Part shown: one piece after another, positions 1 to 14,318 of the stretch
How positions within the stretch are numbered: the first letter of the stretch is position 1
How the letters are laid out: every line of letters starts with the position of its first letter
DNA from: Lateolabrax maculatus
Taxonomy: Eukaryota > Chordata > Actinopteri > Acropomatiformes > Lateolabracidae
NCBI GenBank assembly: GCA_031216445.1
Contig: CM062219.1
Location: 18,079,001 to 18,143,000, forward strand
Reading direction: 5' to 3'
DNA length: 64,000 nucleotides
Position numbers and translations under genes: made by a program
The notes under the pieces: generated by a model
What the model saw: only the letters and a program-made list of their open reading frames with translations
Database searches by the model: none
What the model was told of the DNA's origin: nothing

Positions 1-213
1 CGTGTGCCTTCACAGAACTCATGTTATATTTATGATATACTGTAAGTAAGATTCATATTTTCTCATCTGCAAACACATCTGTCCTTTGGTAGATAAAGTG
101 GATGATGTATCTGTGTACTAGACGCGTGTGTGATGATTAAAGTGTGCATGTGTAAGCACATGTCATTTATCGTGGTGTGTTGCTTCCTCAGGCCCTGTCA
201 GACGCTTTGTGAA

Positions 214-241
<28 letters not shown>
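214..241. repeat. (GT)n microsatellite
   Basis: Uninterrupted GT dinucleotide run of about 28 bp. Confidence 0.98.
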
Positions 242-244
<3 letters not shown>

Positions 245-1670
245 ACTCTTCTGTGGTGGTATATTAACATGTACAAACCTATGTGCTGGTGCCAATCATG
301 TCCGCAGCTGCCTGAGGTACCAGTCAGTACCAGCTGGCAGAGTGACAGCGTAACATGCTCCAAAGTCATTTCACAGCTTCCTGTCTGGGAGGGAGAGCAG
401 GTGTGTTTGGTTCATACCTCCAGCTAAAGACACGCCTGTTTGGACATGAATTCCTATATGAAATCTTTGTAATGGGCAGTGAGAGAGACAGAGCAAGAGA
501 CCAAGAAAAACACACATATCAGGGAATCCACACTGAAACACTGCAGAATTAAATTTTGCATGAAGGTCTGTGGAGTCCACAGAAAGACAACAAACATTAG
601 GCAGATTTTAACATTTAATTAGGATCCAAAAACAGCAGTGAAATTCTATAACACCATAAAGCGAGTGAGACCGGATCCTACCATCACAACTCTGTGTTGA
701 AAACAAGATACGATGGAGAGAAGTCCACTCAGACAGCTGGCCTCAAGGCACCGCCCTCACACAATCTGGACCGACCAAATTATAGCCAAAGAAAAAGGAA
801 AAGTACATCAACTGCTGGATAAGTAAACACCAAGTGGCAGGTTATCTGGACACTGTGAATGACCAGAAACTGAGGGTGCTTAACGCTTATGATTATCATT
901 AATGTTAAATCTGGCTCAAAAACAACCAAAGATAAATATTTTTTTTAGTAAGGCAGCAAAATTGGAGGATAGAAATTGTGATTTATGATTTCGCTGCGCC
1001 TAACTGCACAGCACTGATTTAACACCTGACACCTAAATGTCTACATCTAAACCTGAAAGAAAAGTTGACCTCAAGGACAAAATGTGTGTTCCCAGTGTGT
1101 TTAGAGATGGCACAACTGCAAATCAATGGATGGACGCAATTAGATGCAAATTTGCCTGAGTGAGTTGAACATGTTTCAAATGGAGCGTAACATTTGTGCG
1201 AATCCCAGGGCTTCGTGAGTCTGGTTTGTAGACGTGCAGATATGAGAGGAAAGAAAGGAGAGACTGGAGAGAAGCAGAGTGGCTGCTGAGTTCTGAGCTC
1301 AGTCAAAGGCTGAGCTGAGCACAAACACACAGGCACACTCCCACAGATACGGCTGCTATGTCCGTTGCTAACTAACTCGCAGCTAACGTAGAATTGGCAC
1401 ATTGGGGAGAAAGATCCAAATGGTCCAGTGACACGAAGGTTCCTGTATCAGCTGCAAGGAAAAACCTGCAGGTGTACAATCTCAAGCAGTATTACTCTTC
1501 TCAGAGAGGGGAAGACATGTTTCTCAGCTACAAAATGTTGAGTTGAAGATCTCTGTTGTATTAAAACATTTTCTAAATGTTGTAAACCTCATACAACCTG
1601 CACTGGTATTACTGTACTTGATTATGGTCATGCTAATAAAGCAAATTTGACTGTATGTGATAGAATAAAA

Positions 1671-1672
<2 letters not shown>

Positions 1673-1720
<48 letters not shown>
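1673..1720. repeat. (GT)n microsatellite
   Basis: Uninterrupted 48-bp GT dinucleotide run. Confidence 0.98.
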
Positions 1721-1724
<4 letters not shown>

Positions 1725-1970
1725 GGGTCAGAGTGAAAGAGCGCATGAGCCTACTGGATCCGACTGTCATTTATGAGAAAGTGGACATGGTTGAAAGTCA
1801 CTGGGGCAAGTGAAGAGCGTTGAGGCGAGAGACTCGCTGGCGACAGATCGCACCTCGTCACCATAGAAACAGGAAGGCGAAGACAATGGCTCTGTTGGGC
1901 TTGTGGAAGATACACAGCGGCAACGGGGAACGAGTACGAGAGTCAGAGTCAGAAAGTGATGTGGGAGGGA

Positions 1971-1996
1971 GGGAGAGAGAGAGAGAGAGAGAGAGA
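1971..1996. repeat. (GA)n microsatellite
   Basis: Perfect GA run at the end of a purine-rich stretch. Confidence 0.95.
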
Positions 1997-3274
1997 AGAG
2001 GCAGGTAGGGCTGGTGGGTTAGGGGAGTTGGAGGAATGAATCACATATTCCTGTTTGTTTTGTTAATTCATCTCTCTGCCGTGGTGCCCAGACATATGGA
2101 TCCATTTAATGAGGAAAATATGAGACATGTAAAAATAAACTATACTCTGGAGCTCTGTTTACAACAAGCAGTTTCTGTCCAGATGCCGATTATGAAAAAT
2201 TAAGCGGAAGGGAAACATTTATCTATACAGAAACAGGTCAAAAATGAATTATATCAGTTCCATATATCAGTGAAAAATATCCATAATGGCACTAGTAATA
2301 ACAACAATAATGGGCAAAACAGTGTAATATAAAGTTGTGTACTCACACACGTGTACACAAAAAAGCAGCGAGAAAGACTGAAGGACCGAGCTGTTCCCAA
2401 TAAACTGGTTTAAGTCCAACATTTCTTCCTGAGTGTGTTATAATTCAGAAAAACACATGCACTCTCACATTCTCTTAAATCCCAGCACTGATGCTGTATT
2501 GGTTCCTGGTAACCATGTATGTTGACAGCGGTGGAACAGAAAAAGATAATCCTCTGATGAAAGGGAAAAAAGGCAGAGAGACACAGTAAGGCAGAGAGAG
2601 AAACCAAGGACAAGAGTAGCTGGTGAAAAAAAGAATGTCAGTTTGGCATGTGGGATTAGATAATATACTTTATTTTTATATTATTTATATTTATTGTATT
2701 AATGTAAAGGGATTCCCAGTAGCTTAAATCACATTCGCACTATCCTAAATTGACATTAACCTGCCAAAAAAAAAATGTCTGCCAACAACATTAAAGCAGT
2801 CTTACACAATGTATTTTGCTTGTTTAACTTGTACATAAATGTAGAAATGTAATGTAAAAATGGGTACGTGAAGAAGCTATTTCTTGACCATCTGATACAA
2901 ATCTGTACGCTCGCCAACAGATGCAACAAGAAACATGTATGTACACCAGTGTATTAAACACACAGAGACCATGACACGGGGCACCGAGGAGATGGTGGGA
3001 AGTGAACAGTGCATTGTGGGGGTTCGGGGACATCTGAGGCGGCGTTAACATTTAAATGTCATTTGCTGGGATGGGAGGACTTGTTGGCAGCGCCTGACCT
3101 CAGGGTGATCGTCAGAGGAAAGAAATGAGAGAGAAACAGATAAACAGATAAAGAGACCGACTGAAGGAAATAACCAGAAATACTGAAGAGAAACATACAG
3201 ACAGAAAAAGCACGGGAAGAAAGTGACACCAAACAAACCCTAATTTACTAATCAGCAATTAACACACACAAGTT

Positions 3275-3335
3275 TAGACGAGGCTAATGGGAATGTCATT
3301 AGTTTTGCAGGTAATAAGTCCTGAAGATGAAATAG
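3275..3335 (+). repeat. Fragment of teleost dispersed repeat family A
   Basis: Contains GGCTAATGGGAATGTCATTA followed by GTTTTGCAGGT, a segment I recognise from a very common fish intron repeat. Other parts of the same family occur at 14194, 17243, 34375 and 57355. Confidence 0.5.
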
Positions 3336-6059
3336 TTCAGTGTGGCCCTACTGAGCCACACGGCCATCCCTGGACCGATGCTGCTAGCTGGGTTAGAAAT
3401 CCTGAGTATGTAAGTAATATAGCAGACAACACTGAAGTCTGCTGATAAACTCCCCAATTTGCCCTTTCATACAGCTTAACCCACCGTATATTTTTCCCAA
3501 ACCATCTCCATATTCAGGTAAAACCCAGCTTGAAGAATAGGTGTGAATACTGAGTTATAGTGTTTGTGAAATGTCACATCCTGTGTTCCGTTGTTCAGAC
3601 CCACAAAACCCAATTTTTAAGTTTTCTTTTTATAAAACAAGTGTAGTGAGACTTTCTTTGTATCAGTAAATGAGGCATGGATAAAGTTAGACATTTCACC
3701 CTCTTCATTCAAACAAGATAAGTTGAACCAACCAGAAATGTTGCAACCACCTTCTCCAACTAACTTTATTTTCGATCTGATTCAACATGGCTGCATGAAC
3801 AGACCAGAGCTGTTTCTGCTGGTCACGAAGAGTGAAAGGAATGCAGACAGAAGCTGATGAAAAGAGAGAGAGGGTGTACTGTATGTAATCCAGCCTTTGA
3901 GTAAAATGGAAGACAATAACTTCAATGTAACAGAGCAATAAGGACTGATTCCCCACAGGAGCCATTCTGACAACATGTGCTGTGATTTATGCCCGAGGAT
4001 GTAATCAAGTCGGGGCAATAACGTCCTCAGCAGAAACATTTCTGCAAAGCTACATGGAGATCACATTACAACATTTATATATGATTTATATAAGACACTC
4101 ACTATAGACTGCAGCCTGCAGGAGTGAAAAATATAGACATCTATATAAAAAAACCTGTTTTTATGAACATATCCATTAGGAAGGTAATGCTTTGTTAAGA
4201 AGAGTTTTGGTTCCAAGCTATTTATTAAATGTCACACTATTATCTACAAAAACTGTTTTCTATAATAAGTTGACAGTTTGCAAGCTTAGATGTTAAGTAG
4301 AGAGGAAATGCAATCAACTCATGTCAATAAAGCTCAAAAAGTGAATTTGATTCATGTCATAATTAATTTGCAAACACACCCCATGTTGTCAGTTGCCAGC
4401 TGTGAACTGGCATCGTATCACACCACCTTGACACCTTTTGAAAATGTTTTCATTTTCTGAAGCTACTAAATATTTTCAGTCTGATCACAGCTTCTAATAA
4501 ATGATGTAGCACTGCAATATGAATGTGTACATTATGTACGTCATCAGGGTGTTGTATAAAAATATACCAACAGGTAGTTTACATTTAGTTAGTATATGGA
4601 CAGACTGGTAATCATAGCCTAAGGAAATGTTAAATGGACATGGAAGTTTTTTGGCCTGCAGCATCCAGGTGAGCCAGCGAAGGTAGCAGCAGGTCTGAAG
4701 TAGTCTAAAATAGGTTGTGTGTCTGCCTTTTACATGTTGGTACCTCTGGACAGAAGAACAGACATTTATCAGACTGTATTACAGTACATTTACTTTTTCC
4801 TTGTGCTTACACCAGCTTACATAAATAAAAGCAACAGTTATTGAGAGATATTTATAGACATGACAGTGTCACCTGCTGATCACAGACAGAGATAAGGAAG
4901 GAGAAATCAAAGGTGGACAAAGAGATAGGCGACCAGGGTTTGAAAATGTCCGACAAGAGTTCCACAGACTGAATTAGGATTGAGTCGGTACCCGAGCTAT
5001 AGAGATATAATCAACGCTCACATGTAGCATAAACATGAAAACAGTTGAGATTCATTGCATGATTGTGAAAGCCCAGAAGACTTTGGCTCTGAGTCTGCGC
5101 TAAATCTGATATTCTTTTAACATGGTGTTCCGGTCTATATCCGTCAACCCAGTCAGATCCATCCACAGATCATTAGTGACCATTCTGCTGCTGATCACTT
5201 CCATAAGTGAAAATGATGCAAGGCTCTATTTGATCCCTCCCTCAGCTTCTCTCACACTCTGTCTCTATGTCTGGATGTCTCTCTTTCTGCCTTGAGCTCT
5301 CTCTCGCCCTCAGTCTCTCATTACTGCCTTCCCCCTCTCCCATCTGTCTCTTTACAGCCTTTTCTAATGGAGCATGGATACACAGCAGTAAATCACTCGT
5401 GGTGTCTAAAAGGCCCCCTTACGCGCTCAAATGTTATTCTTAAATATCCACATTCACGCGGTCAGAGGCAGATATTGCGGTGAAGGAGTGGGAAGCGAGT
5501 GGACATGGGAGGCAGTGGAGAAAGATATTGATTAAAAGGCACACGCAGTGTGGTCAGCAGCACGCTGTGTGAGCTCCTTTGTCTTCCAGGAATGACTGCT
5601 TTAAAAAAAAACATTAAAAAAAAAAAACCCATTGCTCAGGAGGTAAATTAAACATAATATTCACACCCGTTGCCATGGAGATAAGGTAAATGCGTATCAA
5701 TCATCACACGCCTACAGTGCTGTTTTGTGGTTTTGAGGGTGCCATGCTCACTGCTTTATCTATTCCAATGATAAGTATACACTCCTGAGGTCACACTGGG
5801 CTTTGGTGTGTAGAATATCTCAATAATCTTTCTTTTAATAATTTTTAAATACCTCAAAAATAACAAGATGTAAGGACAAGCGCACAGAGAGAAAACAGCC
5901 TTTGTTTTTCAGTTCACTTACAGCTACACAGTAGGCTGTAATGGTGCTATTAGGATACAGGAGACTAATCAAATTAAGAATAGTTGAAAACATTTTTAGC
6001 TCTCAACTCTCAGGACTAGTGTATAAACATACATGACTTATGGTGATGTCTGATGTTAT

Positions 6060-6345
6060 GAAGCCAGCAGTGTATTAAGAAAGCTGGATACAACCAAGCA
6101 GCAACCTCCAGGGCTGAAAAATTAAGCCAATGAGGAGTTGCCAAAACCTGCAGTTCCTCGAATGGCCACTTGAGGCTGGCTCCAAAAGCCAGTCAATCCC
6201 CAAAGTTATAAGGGTTAAGGCTGTGCCTGTGCCACTGGCTCCAAAAAAACAAGATGGCAACAGCCAAAATAGGCTTCATAACGGCAGTCCACAAATCAAT
6301 GAGTAACCACATCCATTTCCTTTATGCAGTCAATGGATACAACAT
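6060..6345 (-). repeat. Teleost dispersed repeat family B, minus orientation
   Basis: On the minus strand it starts GACTGCATAAAGGAAATGGA and contains TTGTGGACTGCCGTTATGAA, GCCATCTTG and AGGAACTGCAG, the order seen in an abundant fish repeat. The copy at 21712 starts with the same GACTGCATAAA-GAA motif. Confidence 0.6.
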
Positions 6346-8156
6346 GAAAGAGTCAGCATTATTGCCAGTTAATCTCAGCAAACAAGGTCAGTTATTGATA
6401 TCTGTATTGACTATTTAAACCACTAAGATTTCATATTTGTACAAATATTTTTTTGTGTGATTTTAATGCTCTATGCGACAAGCTGCTGGATTCAGGGGAA
6501 CAGACACTGATGCAAAAGTGCGGTGCGCCACACAACATGGAAGCCAACCATGAAGAGAAAAAAATGACAGGTTGTTGCATGTCTACTTGGTTCCTTGTAA
6601 CTGAGAAACCAGGTCACAATTATCTCCACTATAACAGGCTTTCAGAGCTGCGCTGGGGGGGCGTGATGCATACACAACATATTACACAATAATTAATAAT
6701 CACAATATTCTTAGACAACAAAGAGCTGAATGTGCCACAAGGCAAGGTGCAGGGATTGAAAAACTGACAGAATGAATGAATGAATGAGAGGGCTGCACGT
6801 GTGCTTTAGGCTGCATAATGTGGAAGCAAACCAGGCAAAGAAAAAAAATGCGATACTGGTTATTAGAGGTTGTCACATGGTCGGGTCAAGTACGGTCATG
6901 TTGTATTGCCTCCGTTCACGGCTCTGTGTTTCAAAGCCTCTAATACACGAGTGAATTCATGTAGACTGGCTACCAGCAGGTGGGTCATCATCATCAATAT
7001 TTGTATCCTACTGTCACTCAGTTGGTTACACATTAGTTTGAAGTTGGAAGTTTGTATAGTCCCTTTCACGCATGCACTGCAACCTTGAATTTATCCAGAC
7101 ATTACCCAGAGGAGCTGTGTGTGAGAACGCAAATATCCGAATCAGCTGGATCGGACATTAAACGGACTTTACCCTGCCAGCTCCCTAGTCTGAAGTCTGT
7201 GTAATGTCCTACTGAGCCAATGTGTGAATAGAGCGGGTCACTGTCTGGAGAGCTCAAACCGAGCGAGTGGGCGTGTTGATGACCTCAACTCCCATCTCAT
7301 TCACAGCAACTATTTTTTTACGAATGCGGCTGGCACTGGATAAATGCAGCCAACTAAGCTAAATTGTTTTGACTGGGCCTGACCACTCTGCTGTGAAGCT
7401 AGTGCTATTGGGATAAAGGACTTCCTGTGATTTTTCGTAAAATAAAAAGCTTCAAAACACTGAACCGGAAAAGTGAAAAAAGTAAGAACTGGCACATACT
7501 TTTTGTGTCTTATCCTGCCTCATGCACCTTTTGCCTGAACCAAACGTAGTAGGCCTATTACCAGTAGGTGAGACGAACAGTTTCCTGTTAGTGCTGCGTG
7601 TCTGAAAGGGCAACAGCAGACAATACCCGGACCTGATTCTCCATAGATTGTCTGGAGTTAATTTGTGAAAACAGCTTATGACGTAACATTATTTCAATCA
7701 GGAGACTTAAAAAAGAATTTGGCGATTAGACTCCATCACGACGTCATCATGTAGAGAAACGATGCGTAGTATAGAACAGACCCCTGATGTAGTCTAGACA
7801 GTGGTGGTGGTGACAGGATGACAGATTTGGATGGATGTGGAGAGGAACGGGTTCTGATGGCTCAAACTGGACGCTGGAAATAATGAAGCTGGAGGTGAAT
7901 GGGGGTGGAGGAGGGTTGTAGAGATTTCGTTCTGAAATGAAAGCTGACAGCAGCAGAGATGGAGAACAGGTTTAAACTTTGGCAGCAGCGACGTGATTGG
8001 GTCAGCGATAATCGAGGCAAAACCTGAATGGTACAGTTTAAGAGTATAGGCCCATAGAGCCGAGGAGAAGGCAGCGGGGGAGGAGAGAGGAGGAAATGTG
8101 AATGACGTAGCACACCAGTCTTCCTGATGAACTTATGCTGAGCTTCATCTCTCATT

Positions 8157-8173
8157 TATATATATATATATAT
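8157..8173. repeat. (TA)n microsatellite
   Basis: Short perfect TA run. Confidence 0.95.
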
Positions 8174-8844
8174 TGCTACTCTTTTCGTGGCTGCTTGTTA
8201 ATTGGTGGCTCATTGTGCTGCTGCTGTTCACTCCCTATTATCGTCTGTCTGTGGTTTCAAGTGAATCAGTAAATATATTTTAAATGTGTTTCCTGCAGTA
8301 ATAGTGATGCAAACAATTGTTGCGCTGGTTCTTTGGTGGGGAGGGTGAAACACCATGACTGTGCTTCTTGAAGGACAAACATCCAGCTCGTCTTCATTCT
8401 GGGAGGATGGACCACTTCCATTCCCATTTACACTCCAGTATTAGCGGGGCTCTCCAGAGATGGGCCGGGAGTCACACAACACTCGGCTCACCTGCTTCTC
8501 TCGGGACTTTCAGTATCAGCGCAAAGCAGCAAAGCAACAACTAGTTTTTCCTCTCTTATTCATCATTCTATCTTTGGAACAGAGGCAGCACAGGTCAGGG
8601 ATGGTGGGGATTGTATTAGAAAGGTGTTGGATTGGATATAATAACAGTTATCTTAGGTTACTTTATGTGCCAGTGCCTTGTATTTTCTATTTCTGTCTCA
8701 CCTGTAGAATCAGTATTTGCCCTGCTAGCAACAGGCAGTATCCAATCACATACGAGCAAGGATTGATATGTCAGGTGGTTGGTTCATCTACCTTTTTGGT
8801 GTCTTGTTATGTTCGTGCCAGATGTACTCATAGTCACCAGAGCA

Positions 8845-8905
8845 TGGTTTCTGATAACTTTGGTGACCTTCCAACCTTTTATGTAGAGCCAACATCAGTT
8901 TAAAC
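8845..8905 (-). repeat. Probable fragment of family A, minus orientation
   Basis: Carries TTTGGTGACCTTCCAACCTT and AGAGCCAACATCAG, resembling the 3' part of family A in reverse. Short and diverged. Confidence 0.35.
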
Positions 8906-11559
8906 AATAAAAACACTGTAAACCTTAATGAACTGAAACCAAATGCCAAGCTCAGTGCAGCGTTGGGTAATTGGAAGCTTGTCCGAGATATGGACTAGTG
9001 TTGAGTAAAATGGGCTCTTGTTGTTTGGTTTTGTTAGCTAATCTGGCTAATTTGCTTTATTTTAATATTATAATGTTAATTCTGTGTGGGACTGGGAAAG
9101 GCACCCAAGTTGTATTTAGCTCATTAAAAGGACTCTAAACTGCTAGGTTTCGATAATTATGAACGGCCAGATTTTCATGACACTTTCAATAGAAATCGTC
9201 CCTTATCTAGGATCACAACTCCACCAATCCAAAGCAAGATTTCCTCAAAAGCATTTCAAACTGAAGGAATAGTTGACAATGCTTTCCAAAGTCACAGTTA
9301 CAGATGGGAAGACTTTGTTTCCCTACAACTTTAATTCTGACTGGGACTTATTGCATATCATGATTAGCAGTAGGTTCTTAAAACTGACGGAATTTTGTAC
9401 AGCTGATTGCAATTTCCACAGTGTATTGTTTAAGAACAAAAAAATGGTTGCAAATTTTGAAAAGTTGCTATAAATTTAGTAATTTGGGCCAAGATCCTGA
9501 AGGGGACAGTCTTTTGTTGACCCATTAATCTTTCCTCCAGACCAACATGAAATGAGAGCTTCCCAATTTGTGAGCTTTCCATTTTTAACACCATCAGGCC
9601 AGAATGTCTTTGGTCACAAGGTATCTCATAAACTAATGAGCAGACTGCCAGGAAACTTGCTGAGCACAATCAAAAGAATAAACCCTTTCTACCTTAAAGA
9701 CCCCATGGTTTTTACAACAAAACCTCCCTCTGGACAAACTGAACAGTTTTTATTTTTGGAAAGGCTATTAGAATAGCGAAACCTTCACTGTGCTTGAGAA
9801 TTCATATTCTCCAAAGTACATGTCGCCAATGCACCCGGCCTTGGAGAAAAGCACATCATTTTAGTGGTTCCAGCTTTGTGAGTCCTTGAACTGTGAAGGA
9901 CAAACGATATCCGGGACCTGATCGATCTTTAACATCGCCACTCTCAGAGTGTGACCAGGCTTGTCGCCCACACTGCTAAGTAGACATTCTGCCCAAAGGC
10001 CTGCCTGATCATATGGACCAATGAAGAAAAAAAAGATACTCAACCAGCAGATTTCTCAAGAGATATCTCTAATTCTATGCTCCCACCTGCCTTAACCCAG
10101 TCTCCTCACAATATTGATTTATTGTAAATTGGTTGTCAGATAACCACCCATGTTGTCCATAGGGGTCTGCTGCCGCACCAAAAGGTTCTGTTTTGCTAAA
10201 ACGATACAAGCTTTCCTTGTTTGCTCAATTTGCTTAGATAAGAGATGGGATAATTATGGTGTTACAGAACATCGAATTAGCAGCAGGAAAACATTAGCAC
10301 TCGAACTGCAATACTGGCTGTGCAAAGCTGAAAACACCCACTGAATTAATGAGTCTAAGGAAGACATACCCGAGAAGATAATTTACACCTGTAACATCTG
10401 TAACAACATCTCTGCTTAGTAACAGTAACATCATTTATTGGTTAGATTTTCATTATTTGCACAAATAAAAGTGATGAAGCAAAAAAGGAAATATAAGTAA
10501 CAAAGAGCAAAATGGGCTTATACTATAAAGTACCGTAATGTCTTATCCTCGGCTTGGTGGGTTAACAGACACCTCCTACAATACAGTTTTATTTTGATCA
10601 AACAACTGAAGAAGCCAAAAGAAACTAAACTATATATTCATACACAAATGTACACATACCAAGCATCCCCAGAGTCAGTCATGTGGTCCCTGAGGTATGG
10701 ATAACTAGGATTCTTCAGAGGAACCACAAACTGGTCATCATATCAATAGACACCACTGCCAGGATCAATAGCTCAAGAGCATAACAAGCCAATGCAGAAA
10801 GAAGGAGCAGAGCACAGAATCGTCTCTCCACACACTGAACATCTAACTTTACAGGTACACCTACACAGCCGGTTCTAAAGCACAGAAAGAGCACTTCACA
10901 AAGAGACCAACTGTTTGAAGCTGTTTGGTGATACACACCTCTAGGTTTTTCTTAGTAAGTTGGTTAGTTAGTTTAGTTAGTAGTCTAACTGTAGTCACAG
11001 TGAGGCTTGGTACCATTGTGCCTGTACAATGACCTATGCTAAAACCTGTGCTCACCAACTGTCAGGCAGCCGGCACTGATGGCTAAACTGTTGCTTATCA
11101 AGAAAAAGCAATAACATCCTGTAAAACAAAAAAAAATTGTTATTGTTTAAAATAATACATACAGACACAAAAATGTCGAAAGATGTCAACACATTAGTGA
11201 CAGCTAAAATACTTGCAGTGCAAACTGTACATAGACACATAGCGAGTACAGTACAGTACATTCACTTCCCTGCCTGGACAGTAGGCCAGTATAGCATACA
11301 GTACAGTAGAGAGTTGGGTATTGAGTGACGACTGGGTCCACTTTACTGTGATGCAGGAAATGGAAATGGAAAATGTAGAAACAGTGCATACTGATGCTCA
11401 AATGTAATATCGTCAGCAAAGAATGAAGTACATAAGGTTATATATACTGTTTATTGTGGTAGCTAATACTTTGATCACTCTTTGATCTCAGCCACTCTCA
11501 TCTCCCTCATTTTCCCTCCTCTCTGTTGTGCCCTGCACCTCTCTATTTGTGACTCCGTC

Positions 11560-11970
11560 AGTTATTCCACCGTGAGAGAGCTTACATGGGGGCCGAGGAG
11601 GGTGAACAAACAGAGTGCCTCTCCGCTGAGGCGAGACGGAGAGAAGAAGAGGTGGAGAGGAGGAGGAGGCGGCGTTGAGCGCTTCAGCAGCGGCAGCATC
11701 CTCCTCGTAGATCTAATGAGACAGAGGGGAAGAAAAAAACGGAGGAGGAATGCCTTTTCTCTCACCACGCAGTGCAAACAGAACTCCCAACGCCCTCTGC
11801 CTCACCCGAAGCTGCAGGCAGCAGGCAGTGAGGAGGAGATGCTCTCTGTGCCAGAATTCGCTCCATTACGCAGATGTTTGGGAACAGGGGGGGGACACCG
11901 CAAAGAGCCACTTTCCAACCCTTTTAGGGGCCGGTTCAGAAGAAAACGAGGGGCGCCAATCCATCCATTA
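11560..11970. other. Purine- and GC-rich patch in cacna1b intron 3
   Basis: Compositional island with repeated GAGGAGG and GCGGC motifs. A 182-codon plus-strand frame and a 71-codon minus-strand frame cross it, but both are low complexity and show no known domain. Could be a regulatory element or a noncoding exon. Confidence 0.35.
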
Positions 11971-12589
11971 CACCGGCAATATGACCAAGTGGGGCCTATT
12001 TTGTGGTGCAGCTGGTGCTTTTGCAGGTGAACACAGAGGGAATGGGGAGAGGTACACCGACTGCCTGACTAGAGTGAGACTCAGATAATTCAATATTCAT
12101 GCTGTTCCCTGACATGCCCCCCGGGCAATACTGTAAAAGATAACAATAAAACTATGACAAAGTTTAGGGCAGAGATCGTATGGTCAAATGACATGAATAT
12201 ATGCGTGTGTGTGTATGTTTAAAGGTCTCTCTCTATGTGAAACACATAGTATCTCTCTTAGATTACTTGCTGTCTGTTAATGAACTCTAACGTAGCGAAA
12301 GGTTAAGCAAAGTACTCTGTTAGTGTTAAAAAAAATACTCAAAGATAAATAAATCAACAGCATCAGTTGTAGAGTGAACAGAAGAACGCCTTCTTAGCAC
12401 ACCTCCTTGCTATGAGATGACCATCAAAATTCCTCCTACTGAGATCACAAGAGCCTGTGGGTTTGGTGGAGGTAATACAGTAAGTGTTGGTGGACACTTT
12501 TAAATATCATTCTATATACAACCAGAAATATTAAGGGGATGGAAACTAATTAATGTCACAGTATATACACCGCCATATGTCCCACTTGG

Positions 12590-12636
12590 AAGAATGAGAA
12601 AAACTTAACATGGACGGTTAAGTTTTTCTCATTCTT
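12590..12636. repeat. Perfect 20-bp inverted repeat (hairpin)
   Basis: Left arm 12590-12609 and right arm 12617-12636 are exact reverse complements separated by 7 nt. The arms carry GAATGAGAAAAACTTAA and its complement. Confidence 0.95.
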
Positions 12637-13620
12637 GCAATGAAAATCTTTGATGTCACTAATAAGTAAATAAAAACAGGCAGTATGCATGGTATTATAA
12701 CATACTGGAGACTAGTAGAAGAGAGAAGAGAAACAAAACTGTCCTCTAAACCTAAAATCCTCTAAACATTTTTACCTAATCACAGAGGGAAAGAACAGGC
12801 TAAGCAGGATCACTAGTCAAAATGAAAAAGTGCAGTAAATATTCACTTAACAATGCTGACATTTAAAGCTAAATGATTTTATTCACGGTTGTAGTTTCCC
12901 TGTAAATAAAAGGGCTTTTCTTCACCTTGTGGCTCTTCCTGAACCTGAAAATGCCTGGTTACAAAGCAGGGCAGGTTCTTGACTGAGTGATGTTGCACTT
13001 AAGAAATATTCAAGATATACAACATTAAGTTGTGTGTAGGCCTGTGTCACAGGTGACAGTCAGGTAAACATCCTGCAGGCTGATGTGTCATTCTTGCTTC
13101 TCTGAGAATCGACATGTTCAACATGATAAACGCTGACATTCTTTTCAGTGCTGCTGACTGTAGGCTTGAGGATTCAAAGGTCTCTGTTATTTACCGTGAG
13201 CTGTGTGAGCCTGGCTAACCCAGTGTCCAGGTTGAAAGCTGACCATCTCCCTGCTGGAGGGGCACTTTTAAAGCTCGGCATGGTTTGGCTCCTTGCACAC
13301 ATCTTTTAACCATTTATGAGATGTGATTTTTTTTGGTTGGGTGTGGAGGCCTCTGAAGTCTGGACTACCCTGCCTTGGACTGTCAGAATTTATCTGAATT
13401 TGCATCTATTTTATTATCATTGTATTTTTTTGGTCAGTTGTTTAAAATGTGCAGGCTGTATCTCCTGTCTACCATGGTGTACAAATTATGAACAAAAAGT
13501 TCATTATCTTTTTTAAGATGTTTTGTGCAGAGTAACGAAATTATTTTCAAGGCACTATTGACTGGGACATATGCAGTGCTGAAATGATTTGTCAATTTGA
13601 GCACTGACAGAAAATTACGA

Positions 13621-14190
13621 GGCCCTATTTTAGACGCATAAGCACAACCACAAGTGCAAAGCGGAAGGTTTTGGGCACATGGACTGTGCGCTCCAAGCGC
13701 ACCTGCTGTTTTGGTTTCTTTGCAACGCGCAAAAGAGTTGGGTGAAGTGGCATATAAATAAGAGGGTGTGGTGATATGTGGCAATCTAGCTGTGCCAGTC
13801 ACAGTGACGCATTAAGGACAACAGTTCAACAAATGAAGAATCAACTTCTCCAGGAAATTATACTGGATGTCGCAAAGCAGCAAGACTACAAATCTGCAGC
13901 CAAACAGATCATTTTTAATAAGTACAATGATGATAGAGCGACAGAGACAGACATGGTTCTGAAACGTCTAGTGCTTAGTGCAAAAACTAAGACACATTTC
14001 CCAACAACTCGCTTTGCTCTGCCTCAATTAAATGAACCTCCCACCTGTTTGCACCTCTCCTCCCACCTGTGCACAGTGCACTGAGCACCAAAATACCACA
14101 CAGACAGGAAAGCGAATTTAAGGTCAGGAAAATACCAAATGGTCGGAGTGCTGCTTGCGCTAGTTGTTGCGTCACCACGAAACTAGGGCC
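13621..14190. mobile_element. Non-autonomous DNA transposon (MITE-like), about 570 bp
   Basis: The left end reads GGCCCTATTTTAG and the right end AAACTAGGGCC, giving terminal inverted repeats GGCCCTAnTTT. The interior has the GCGC-rich and AAGTGCAAAGCG motifs common in a family of fish MITEs, possibly PIF/Harbinger-like. The 102-codon frame inside shows no transposase motif. The target duplication is not clear. Confidence 0.6.
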
Positions 14191-14193
14191 TTA

Positions 14194-14318
14194 GGCACAG
14201 CGGTGCTTTGAGATAAATAATAACTTCAGCATGCTAATATGTTCACAATGACAAAGCTAATATGCTCATTTTAAACAGATACTGTACAATGTTTAGCATG
14301 TTCACTGTCTTAGTTTAA
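14194..14318 (+). repeat. Teleost dispersed repeat family A, 5' part
   Basis: Starts GCACAGCGGTGCTTTGAGAT and carries the tandem ATGCTAA/CACAATGACAAAGCTAA motifs and ATGTTTAGCATGTTCAC typical of the family. It abuts the MITE at 13621-14190. Confidence 0.7.

Noticed and set aside
8460..8903. 147-codon plus-strand frame
   Set aside because: No domain. Its end overlaps a family A repeat fragment, and there are no gene signals around it.
11482..12030. 182-codon plus-strand frame in cacna1b intron 3
   Set aside because: Arg/Gly-rich with no domain, no convincing splice sites and purine-rich repeats. Kept only as a compositional patch.
13776..14084. 102-codon frame
   Set aside because: It lies inside the MITE at 13621-14190 and has no transposase motif.
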